Under the pieces are notes generated by a model. It saw nothing but the letters and a program-made list of their open reading frames with translations, had not been told where the DNA came from and made no database searches. Both the position numbers and the translations under genes were made by a program. A stretch of DNA of 5,943 bases from Chloroflexota bacterium. Its GTDB lineage: Bacteria > Chloroflexota > Dehalococcoidia > JABGRK01. The number at the start of each line of letters is the position of its first letter. Positions within the stretch are counted from its first letter, which is position 1. The stretch lies in NCBI GenBank assembly GCA_030665485.1, contig DAOUZV010000077.1:1-5943 (forward strand). Direction: 5' to 3'. Positions 1 through 5,788 of the stretch are shown piece by piece.

Positions 1-1614
1 ATATACAACTCGGTTAACGCCATTAACCTCGTTTACTATGCGGTTTGATATGCGAGCAAGCAGATCGTATGGCAGCCGGGCCCAGTCTGCTGTCATGGCA
101 TCTTCGCTGGTAACGGCTCTGATAGCGACCACGTTGCCATAGGTGCGGAAGTCACCCATAACGCCCACGCTTCTGATGGGCGTAAGCACGGCAAATATCT
201 GCCACAACTGGCGGTACATTCCGGCTTTCTTCGTTTCATTCATCACGATCCAGTCTGCATCCCTGAGCATATCCAATCGCTCTCTGGTCACCTCTCCGAT
301 TACGCGAATCGCAAGTCCCGGGCCGGGAAAAGGCTGCCTCCAGATCATCTCTTCTGGCAAACCAAGAGCCAGGCCCACCTGTCTCACTTCATCCTTGAAC
401 AATAACCTGACAGGCTCAATCAAGGACAATGTCATGTCTGAGGGAAGTCCGCCCACGTTATGATGCGTCTTGATTACGTTAGACGCTTTGCTTCCCGCAC
501 TTTCGATAACATCGGGGTAAAGTGTGCCCTGAGCTAAATAGTTGGCGCCTTTAAGTTTGGAGGCTTCCTCCTCAAACACCCTGATGAATTCCTCGCCAAT
601 CAGCTTTCGTTTCTTCTCTGGATCGGTTATATTTTCGATCCTTTTGAGGAATCTGTCCGTGGCATCGATATATACCAGATTCATCTTGAGGTTCTTCTCA
701 AAAACGTTGATAGTTCGCTCCGCCTCCTCATGGCGAAGCAGGCCATTGTTCACAAATATACATGTCAGGTTATCGCCAATTGCCCTATGTATCAACGTGG
801 CCACAACGGCGGAATCAACCCCGCCGGAGAGTGCGCATATAACCTCCCCGTCTCCAACATGTTGCTTTATCTTTTCGATGCTTTCTGCGGCAAAGTTGCT
901 GGGGGTCCATGTGCCGTGACAGCCGCATATGTTGTACAGGAAGTTTTTGAGAATAGTTTTACCATCTGGAGTATGGACGACTTCCGGATGAAACTGAAGC
1001 CCCACTATACCATGCTCATTTCCCATAACTGCTATGGGAGCGTTATCTGTATATGCAAGGCTCGTAAAATCTGCCGGCATTTCATCTATGCGGTCTCCAT
1101 GGCTCATCCAAACCGGAAATTCCGGCTCCAGTCCTTCAAACAACGGATTATCCATAGAGCTCAAGTGTAGTATGGAATGGCCGTATTCATGCTTGTCGCC
1201 AGGGCTGACCCTGCCGCCCAATTGATGGCCCAGAACCTGCATCCCATAGCAAATACCTAAAACGGGCAGTTTGCTCTCATAAATCCAGTACGGAGCCACA
1301 GGTGCATCCTCTTCATACACGCTGGCAGGTCCTCCTGAAAGTATAAAACCCATGGGTTCAAGTGCGCTTACTTTCTCCCACGGGTCATCGTAGTGAACTA
1401 TCTCACAGTACACGTTGCACTCACGCACACGTCTGGCTATAAGCATACTGTACTGGGAGCCGAAATCAATTACAATAACTGTTTCTTTTTTGGCTTTTAG
1501 ATCTTGCGGGGGTTTGGGCACCGGATGAGTGCCGACCTTCTCCTTGGCGATTTCGAGGTAGGTGGAAACCTCTACATCATCACTGGTATGAATGCGATGG
1601 CTTTCCTGTTCCAA
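1..1614 (-). CDS. guaA: GMP synthase (glutamine-hydrolysing), 3' end cut by window edge
   Basis: Catalyses XMP + ATP + glutamine to GMP, the last step of de novo guanine nucleotide synthesis, in the cytosol. Read from the minus strand, the frame is open for 538 codons. The class I glutamine amidotransferase domain spans about residues 45-225, with DFGSQY at 50-55, nucleophile C122 in GICYGMQ, and H209/E211 in FHPE. The ATP-pyrophosphatase domain follows, with P-loop SGGVDS at 263-268. The C-terminal dimerisation domain has RQPFPGPGL at 426-434 and DFRTYGNVVAIRAV near 490-503. The visible end, NRVVY, normally lies about 14 residues before the stop, so the full length should be near 552 aa against 525 in E. 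coli. The excess is an N-terminal extension of about 35 residues. I chose TTG at 1614 because GGAGG (1625-1621) lies 6 nt upstream. An in-frame ATG at 1647 has no ribosome site and overlaps the predicted -10. Residue 289 is Asn where VDxGLLR is usual. Identity is secure; the start is likely. Confidence 0.97.
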   Translation of the reverse strand, partial: MEQESHRIHTSDDVEVSTYLEIAKEKVGTHPVPKPPQDLKAKKETVIVIDFGSQYSMLIARRVRECNVYCEIVHYDDPWEKVSALEPMGFILSGGPASVYEEDAPVAPYWIYESKLPVLGICYGMQVLGHQLGGRVSPGDKHEYGHSILHLSSMDNPLFEGLEPEFPVWMSHGDRIDEMPADFTSLAYTDNAPIAVMGNEHGIVGLQFHPEVVHTPDGKTILKNFLYNICGCHGTWTPSNFAAESIEKIKQHVGDGEVICALSGGVDSAVVATLIHRAIGDNLTCIFVNNGLLRHEEAERTINVFEKNLKMNLVYIDATDRFLKRIENITDPEKKRKLIGEEFIRVFEEEASKLKGANYLAQGTLYPDVIESAGSKASNVIKTHHNVGGLPSDMTLSLIEPVRLLFKDEVRQVGLALGLPEEMIWRQPFPGPGLAIRVIGEVTRERLDMLRDADWIVMNETKKAGMYRQLWQIFAVLTPIRSVGVMGDFRTYGNVVAIRAVTSEDAMTADWARLPYDLLARISNRIVNEVNGVNRVVY

Positions 1615-1620
1615 GCGTAT

Positions 1621-1625
1621 CCTCC
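1621..1625 (-). promoter_or_regulatory. Ribosome binding site fixing the TTG start of guaA
   Basis: The minus strand reads GGAGG, then six bases (ATACGC), then TTG. This strong Shine-Dalgarno match at near-optimal spacing favours the TTG over the in-frame ATG 11 codons upstream, which has no purine-rich site before it. An in-frame GTG at residue 32 also has only a poorly spaced AAGG upstream. Confidence 0.8.
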
Positions 1626-1630
1626 AAGGC

Positions 1631-1644
1631 TTAAGAAAGCTTAA
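1631..1644. repeat. Short inverted repeat inside the divergent promoter region
   Basis: TTAAG (1631-1635) and CTTAA (1640-1644) form perfect 5-bp arms around AAAG. The repeat covers the tsaC -35 and the guaA -10, so a protein bound here could affect both genes. The arms are short and AT-rich and could occur by chance. A hairpin role is unlikely because the repeat lies at or upstream of both predicted start points. Confidence 0.3.
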
Positions 1645-1659
1645 CATCTGTGCTATACT
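1631..1659 (+). promoter_or_regulatory. Predicted promoter of the tsaC-rpiB-dxs gene cluster
   Basis: TTAAGA (1631-1636, 4/6 to the -35 consensus), a 17-bp spacer, then TATACT (1654-1659, 5/6 to the -10 consensus) with TG at 1651-1652, making an extended -10. Transcription should start about 1666-1668, only 13-15 nt before the tsaC ATG. This element overlaps the guaA promoter on the other strand almost completely: each -35 lies at about the other's start point. Confidence 0.55.
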
Positions 1660-1666
1660 GAGTCAA
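1638..1666 (-). promoter_or_regulatory. Predicted sigma-70-type promoter of guaA
   Basis: On the minus strand, TTGACT (plus 1666-1661) is a 5/6 match to the -35 consensus. After exactly 17 bp comes TAAGCT (1643-1638), a weak -10 preceded by TG one base away, the extended -10 pattern that compensates for a poor hexamer. Transcription would begin near 1631, giving a leader of about 17 nt that just contains the GGAGG site. This leaves no room for a purine riboswitch. Called by eye only. Confidence 0.55.
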
Positions 1667-1680
1667 GATTTTTTTGAACT

Positions 1681-2298
1681 ATGAGTCCTATTACAAAGGA
1701 TCACAAAGCTGCAATAAATTTGCTCAAAAATGGCGGGGTTGTGGCTCTTCCAACCGATACCGCCTATTGCCTTGCAGCCGATATAAATATAGACAGCGCC
1801 GTTCAAAAAGTATTTGAAATCAAAAAGCGACCATTCGATAAAGCGCTACCGATTTTTTTGCCGGAGAAGGAAGCATTGTCATTGGTGGCAAGTGACATCC
1901 CCGATATTACGTGGTGCCTTGTAGACAGCTTCTGGCCAGGCGGTCTCACGCTGATTCTGAAAAAACACCCTGATTTATTGACATTAGCAGTATCAGGTGG
2001 TAATACAGTAGCTGTACGTGTGCCTGATCATCCTATACCTTTGGACGTCATAATGAGCATCGGAACACCAATAACGGGCACCAGCGCCAACATATCCGGG
2101 CAAGAGAGTCCTGCAACATCACATGAGGTATATAGACAAATAGGCGAAGGTGTGGATATGATTGTGGACGGAGGCAAGTGCCCAATATCGGCCTTATCTA
2201 CTATAATCGACCTGACCAGCAAAGTGCCCAAAATACTGCGCGACGGAGCTATAACAAAAGAGCAAATTGAAGAGGCATGTGGCATAGTCTTTCATTAG
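1681..2298 (+). CDS. tsaC: L-threonylcarbamoyladenylate synthase (TsaC/YrdC/Sua5 family)
   Basis: Makes threonylcarbamoyl-AMP from threonine, bicarbonate and ATP, the first step of the t6A37 modification of ANN-decoding tRNAs. The 205-aa protein is a single YrdC domain without the C-terminal Sua5 extension, so it is the short TsaC type. Visible family motifs are GGVVALPTDT (18-27), the basic KKR segment (48-50), FWPGGLTLIL (84-93), VAVRVPDHP (110-118), TGTSANISG (132-140) and STIID (173-177), ending with LRDGAI (186-191). One oddity is Cys30 in PTDTAYCLA, where nearly all family members have YGL. The start is firm: an in-frame TGA lies at 1675-1677, and this ATG is followed by a normal family N-terminus. 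No Shine-Dalgarno precedes it, which suits the predicted 13-15 nt leader. The gene heads the plus-strand cluster and is divergent from guaA. A partner role in t6A synthesis (TsaB, D, E) cannot be tested here. Confidence 0.93.
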   Translation: MSPITKDHKAAINLLKNGGVVALPTDTAYCLAADINIDSAVQKVFEIKKRPFDKALPIFLPEKEALSLVASDIPDITWCLVDSFWPGGLTLILKKHPDLLTLAVSGGNTVAVRVPDHPIPLDVIMSIGTPITGTSANISGQESPATSHEVYRQIGEGVDMIVDGGKCPISALSTIIDLTSKVPKILRDGAITKEQIEEACGIVFH

Positions 2299-2332
2299 TG
2301 CATTATCAACCAATACATCACAAATATACATT

Positions 2333-2339
2333 GGAGGAG
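2333..2339 (+). promoter_or_regulatory. Ribosome binding site of rpiB
   Basis: GGAGGAG ends 8 nt before the ATG, the strongest ribosome site on the plus strand of the window. The 49-nt tsaC-rpiB gap holds no recognisable promoter or terminator hairpin otherwise. Confidence 0.75.
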
Positions 2340-2347
2340 AGTAAGTC

Positions 2348-2788
2348 ATGCAGATTGCCATCGGTAGTGATCATGCCGGCCTTAAACTCAAAAACGCCGT
2401 AATCAGTTATTTATCAGAGCTGGGGCATGACTACAAAGATTTCGGTACATACGATACCAACTCTGTTGATTACCCCGATATAGGCAGAACTGTATCTACG
2501 GCTGTCGCCGAAAAGAAATTCGACCTGGGTATACTGATATGCAGCACTGGCGTGGGCATGTGCATTACTGCTAATAAGGTGAGGGGCATTAGAGCGGCGC
2601 TGTGTCATGATACTTTTGCCGCGGCACGAGCCAGAGAGCATACCGATTGCAACATACTTTGTATGGGAGAGTGGTGCATTGGCCAGGGTATAGGGCGTGC
2701 AATCGTCAAAGCATTTTTAGATGCTGAATTTGTTGGTGGGCGTCACGCCAGACGTCTTGAGAAGATACAGGACTTAGAGATAGAATAA
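2348..2788 (+). CDS. rpiB: Ribose-5-phosphate isomerase B
   Basis: Interconverts ribulose 5-phosphate and ribose 5-phosphate in the non-oxidative pentose phosphate pathway. The 146-aa length is typical of the RpiB/LacAB family. The N-terminus IAIGSDHAG (3-11) carries the phosphosugar-binding DHAG motif, followed by VDYPDIG (40-46). Cys65 in CSTGVGM aligns with the catalytic base of RpiB enzymes, and the anion-hole segment is TGVGM with ANK at 75-77. GIRAALCHD (80-88) and REH (96-98, with H98 as the ring-opening His) complete the site, and NILCMGEWCIG is the usual C-terminal motif. Most relatives read CGTG where this has CSTG. The catalytic Cys identifies RpiB rather than a LacA/LacB subunit, though allose-6-phosphate activity cannot be excluded. 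It lies 49 nt after tsaC and 44 nt before dxs, likely in one transcript. Its product pool connects to the glyceraldehyde 3-phosphate used by DXS and to PRPP for nucleotide synthesis. Confidence 0.95.
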   Translation: MQIAIGSDHAGLKLKNAVISYLSELGHDYKDFGTYDTNSVDYPDIGRTVSTAVAEKKFDLGILICSTGVGMCITANKVRGIRAALCHDTFAAARAREHTDCNILCMGEWCIGQGIGRAIVKAFLDAEFVGGRHARRLEKIQDLEIE

Positions 2789-2819
2789 ATCTATCTTGAT
2801 GCAGTAATTAGATATAAGC

Positions 2820-2824
2820 GGGAG
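2820..2824 (+). promoter_or_regulatory. Ribosome binding site fixing the TTG start of dxs
   Basis: GGGAG ends 8 nt before TTG at 2833. The TTG is followed directly by a normal DXS N-terminus (ILDNINEPQDL), and no ATG or GTG in frame gives as good a fit, so the non-ATG start is well supported. Confidence 0.75.
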
Positions 2825-2832
2825 CTTTCGAT

Positions 2833-4683
2833 TTGGCCAGAATTCTGGACAATATAAACGAACCTCAGGACTTAAGAAAACTGAAGTACCAGGAACTGGA
2901 TCAGCTTGCCTCTGAAATCAGGAGCGAAATCATTGATATTGCCCACAGGAACGGCGGGCACCTTGCATCTAACCTGGGAACGGTTGAGTTCACCATTGCA
3001 CTGCATCGCGTTTTCGATAGCCCACGCGACAAGATCGTCTGGGATGTGGGTCATCAAAGTTACACTCACAAGCTTCTTACCGGACGCCGGGACAGATTTG
3101 ACACCCTGCGCAAAATGGACGGCATATCCGGATTTACCGACCCGGCAGAAAGCCCACACGACGCTTTTATAAGCGGACACGCCAGCAATTCTGTATCAGC
3201 AGCGTTCGGAATGGCTATGGCCAGAGAACTTTCTTCGGATGATTATAACGTAGTGGCAATCCTTGGCGACGGCTCTCTGACCGGGGGAATGGCGCTTGAG
3301 GCCCTTAATCAGTCCGGGCATTCCAAAACCAAGTTCATAGTCATTTTGAACGATAATGCAATGTCTATTTCTCCCAGCGTGGGAGCAGTTGCAAACTCTT
3401 TGAACAAGTTAAGATTCAGCCGACGGCTTCGAAGAGTTAGCAAAGGACCTATGAGCTTGATTAACAAGTTGGTGAGCGGCGTACAGACTCAGCAAATTTA
3501 CAAGCGGATGATGACGAGCGTTAAAGGATTGCTTTTGCCCAACGTAATATGGGAAGAGCTCGGTTTCACATACCTTGGACCGATTAATGGACATGATATC
3601 AAAGAAGTGGAAAAAGCACTTATTCGAGCACGAAACTACACCGATGGCCCTGTGTTTCTACATATTAAAACCACGAAAGGTATGGGGTATAAGCTGGCTG
3701 AGGATGACCCTGTGGGATACCACGGCGTTTCGGCTCCCAAAAAGGCTACCGAGAAATTATCGTATACTGCAGTATTCGCTGAAACGACAATGCGATTAAT
3801 GGAGCAGGACCCCAAAATTATTGCCATTACCGCCGCAATGCTGGAAGGAACCGGCCTGAATCTGGTAAAAAAACGATTTCCAGAGAGAGTCTTCGATGTC
3901 GGCATCTGCGAGCAGCATGCAACAACTATGGCTGCGGGGCTGGCAATCCGGGGATACAAACCTATAGTCGCTATATACTCCACATTCTTGCAGCGTGCAT
4001 ACGATCAGATTATTCACGACGTATGCCTTCAAGACCTTCCCGTTACATTTGCCATCGACCGTGGCGGTATAGTGGGTGATGACGGCAAGACCCATCAGGG
4101 TATATTCGATCTGTCCTACTTAAACTGCATACCAAATATGATTGTGGCAGCGCCCGGCAATGAGAGCGAGCTGCAGCACCTTTTGTATACGGCGGTTAAT
4201 GCCGATCATCCCATGGCGATACGTTACCCTCGCGGATACGGGATCGGTACGAAACTAAATAAAAAATACCTTGAATTGCCCGTAGGCAAAAGCGAAGTTA
4301 TGCAAGAGGGCAAAGATGTAGCCATAGTGGCAATTGGTTCAGCAGTTGCGCCTTCTCTTGTATCTGCTGAAATACTGGGAAAAGAGGGCATTGGTTGTAC
4401 AGTAGTTAATGCCAGATACGCCAAGCCTCTTGATGCGGAATTGATAACCAGAGTCGCTTCAGGCGTAGAACTCGTGGTTACGGTTGAAGAAAACGTACTT
4501 GGCGGCGGTTTCGGCAGCTCAGTTTCATCTTTGCTTCACGAACAAAACCTGGCCGATACCAAGCTGGTGCGAATTGGTTTGCCAGACCAGTTTATTGAGC
4601 ATGGCACGCAGAGACAGCTGCGTGACAAATATAAACTGAGCGCGGTTGAGATGGCCAACAGGATAAAATCTTCACTCTCATAA
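2833..4683 (+). CDS. dxs: 1-deoxy-D-xylulose-5-phosphate synthase
   Basis: ThDP-dependent condensation of pyruvate with glyceraldehyde 3-phosphate to DXP, the entry step of the MEP isoprenoid pathway and also a source for thiamine and pyridoxal synthesis. At 616 aa it matches the family (E. coli 620). H43 in GGHLASNLG and DVGHQ (71-75) lie in the N-terminal ThDP-binding domain. The Mg-ThDP motif runs from GDG (145-147) to LNDN (172-175). The central domain has catalytic E360 in ICEQHA and STFLQRAYDQ. Substrate-site residues R410, D417 and H421 sit in DRGGIVGDDGKTHQG, with RYPRG at 464-468 and the C-terminal transketolase domain after about 490. Compared with the common forms GHS, IAEQHA and DRAG, this protein reads GHA (115-117), ICEQHA and DRGG. 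All key catalytic residues are present, so it should be active. It starts with TTG and its stop lies 13 nt before the polyprenyl synthase, suggesting coupled expression. Confidence 0.97.
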   Translation: MARILDNINEPQDLRKLKYQELDQLASEIRSEIIDIAHRNGGHLASNLGTVEFTIALHRVFDSPRDKIVWDVGHQSYTHKLLTGRRDRFDTLRKMDGISGFTDPAESPHDAFISGHASNSVSAAFGMAMARELSSDDYNVVAILGDGSLTGGMALEALNQSGHSKTKFIVILNDNAMSISPSVGAVANSLNKLRFSRRLRRVSKGPMSLINKLVSGVQTQQIYKRMMTSVKGLLLPNVIWEELGFTYLGPINGHDIKEVEKALIRARNYTDGPVFLHIKTTKGMGYKLAEDDPVGYHGVSAPKKATEKLSYTAVFAETTMRLMEQDPKIIAITAAMLEGTGLNLVKKRFPERVFDVGICEQHATTMAAGLAIRGYKPIVAIYSTFLQRAYDQIIHDVCLQDLPVTFAIDRGGIVGDDGKTHQGIFDLSYLNCIPNMIVAAPGNESELQHLLYTAVNADHPMAIRYPRGYGIGTKLNKKYLELPVGKSEVMQEGKDVAIVAIGSAVAPSLVSAEILGKEGIGCTVVNARYAKPLDAELITRVASGVELVVTVEENVLGGGFGSSVSSLLHEQNLADTKLVRIGLPDQFIEHGTQRQLRDKYKLSAVEMANRIKSSLS

Positions 4684-4696
4684 ATAGACATAACAT

Positions 4697-5707
4697 ATGA
4701 TATTTGATAGATACAACAAGGAAATAGAGCGGGAGCTAAAGGCGATAATAGGCGATAACCCCTCGCTCTTCTACCAGATGATGCGTTATCACCTCGGCTG
4801 GGTCGATGAGAATTGCAGTCCGCAAGATGCCAAAACGGGTAAGCTACTTCGTCCTACGCTTTGCCTAACCTCCTGTAGGGCCGTCGACGGTGATTGGGTA
4901 AATGCGCTACCGGCAGCCGCAGCGCTAGAACTCATCCACAACTTCTCTTTAGTGCACGACGACATTGAAGACCAGAGCGATTTCAGACGCCATCGCCGTA
5001 CCGTATGGAATATCTGGGGTCAGGCACAGGCTATCAACGTTGGAGATGGCATATATGCATTGAGCAGATTAGCCATACTGAGACTGGCAAACAACGTCTT
5101 TCCAGATAACAAAGTACTCAGCATCATGGGTCTGCTTGATGAAGCATGCGTAAAGCTTTGTGAAGGCCAATACAGCGATATGTGCTTTGAAAGCAGATAC
5201 GACGTTAGTGTTGAAGAATACCTGCAGATGATAGAGAAGAAGACCGCTAATCTAATCAGTTACTCGATTAAGGTAGGCGCTCTTTTGGGAACGGATGATG
5301 AACGGATAGCCAGCGACCTTGAGCATTTTGGGCTATTGCTAGGTATGGCGTTTCAGATAAGAGATGACGTGTTGGGTATTTGGGGAACTGAAGACAAAAT
5401 AGGCAAATCAAAATCCGATATTTTACAGAGAAAAAAATCACTGCCAGTTGTATACGGATTAACCTCGAGCTCCGATGAAAAAGCAGAGATAATTCGAGGT
5501 ATTTACGATAAAGAGGTAATCGGCGAAAACGATGTTACAACTGTAACTGATGTTCTGGATGAAACCGGGGCCAAGGATTATTGCTTAAAGATGACCAATG
5601 AATATTACGATAAAGCAATTGGCATTCTGGACAACCTGCAACTCGATAGACAAGCCCAAGGTGAACTCAGAGAAATAGCAGACTTTTTTATCAAGAGGGA
5701 CTTCTAG
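4697..5707 (+). CDS. Short-chain polyprenyl diphosphate synthase (trans type; likely FPP/GGPP synthase)
   Basis: Head-to-tail condensation of isopentenyl diphosphate with allylic diphosphates, using the C5 units of the MEP pathway that dxs begins. The 336-aa protein is all-helical polyprenyl synthetase family: GKLLRP (48-53), ELIHNFSLVHDD with the first Asp-rich motif DDIED (88-92), EGQ (156-158), the KT pair (182-183), and FQIRDDVLG (219-227) as the second Asp-rich region, whose last position is Gly rather than Asp. The first motif lacks the two-residue insertion of bacterial FPP synthases such as IspA. Phe83, five residues before it, is bulky, which in type I GGPP synthases limits chains to about C20, so C15-C20 is my inference. 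The usual RRxxPT after the motif reads RRHRRT, with Arg101 for Pro. No clear Shine-Dalgarno precedes the ATG; at 13 nt from dxs, translation is probably coupled. Names such as idsA or ispA would fit only loosely. Confidence 0.92.
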   Translation: MIFDRYNKEIERELKAIIGDNPSLFYQMMRYHLGWVDENCSPQDAKTGKLLRPTLCLTSCRAVDGDWVNALPAAAALELIHNFSLVHDDIEDQSDFRRHRRTVWNIWGQAQAINVGDGIYALSRLAILRLANNVFPDNKVLSIMGLLDEACVKLCEGQYSDMCFESRYDVSVEEYLQMIEKKTANLISYSIKVGALLGTDDERIASDLEHFGLLLGMAFQIRDDVLGIWGTEDKIGKSKSDILQRKKSLPVVYGLTSSSDEKAEIIRGIYDKEVIGENDVTTVTDVLDETGAKDYCLKMTNEYYDKAIGILDNLQLDRQAQGELREIADFFIKRDF

Positions 5708-5788
5708 TCATTGGTTCGCAAAAAGTCTTACTACTCGACATAACAGCACGTTAGTATTAATGAATTTTCAATAAACGGGGTAAACAGT
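5708..5788 (+). other. 81-nt gap with no clear promoter or terminator
   Basis: This is the longest gap within the plus-strand run. I see no stem followed by a T tract, and the best promoter-like pair (TCGACA at 5735, TATTAA at 5755) has a spacer of only 14 bp. The last part holds the GGGG ribosome site (5777-5780) of the next gene. Read-through from the upstream gene is possible but not shown. Confidence 0.4.

Noticed and set aside
143..1225. Plus-strand open frames of 63-146 codons
   Set aside because: They lie wholly opposite guaA, whose minus-strand frame has every catalytic motif in order; their translations show no recognisable domain.
1615..1647. In-frame ATG at 1647 as the guaA start
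   Set aside because: It would add 11 residues, but it has no ribosome site and overlaps the predicted extended -10; TTG at 1614 has GGAGG at 6 nt. It remains possible if the promoter call is wrong.
1615..1680. Purine riboswitch or attenuator upstream of guaA
   Set aside because: The whole divergent gap is 66 bp and the predicted guaA leader is about 17 nt, too short for an aptamer plus expression platform.
1666..1680. T tract at 1669-1675 as a rho-independent terminator
   Set aside because: No GC-rich stem precedes it, and it lies just upstream of a start codon between divergent genes.
2796..2818. TTGATG...TATAAG as a promoter for dxs
   Set aside because: The spacer is only 11 bp, far from the 16-18 bp needed; the purine-rich stretch here is better explained as the dxs ribosome site.
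4741..4757. Adjacent GGCGATAA copies
   Set aside because: A 10-bp near-repeat inside the polyprenyl synthase coding sequence, two copies only, without a frame effect; likely chance codon use.
1681..5707. Possible frameshifts or gene decay in the plus-strand genes
   Set aside because: tsaC, rpiB, dxs and the polyprenyl synthase all have normal family lengths with motifs in a single frame.
5735..5760. TCGACA...TATTAA as a promoter for the ThDP enzyme gene
   Set aside because: The spacer is 14 bp and both hexamers are imperfect, so this is not above chance for AT-rich intergenic DNA.
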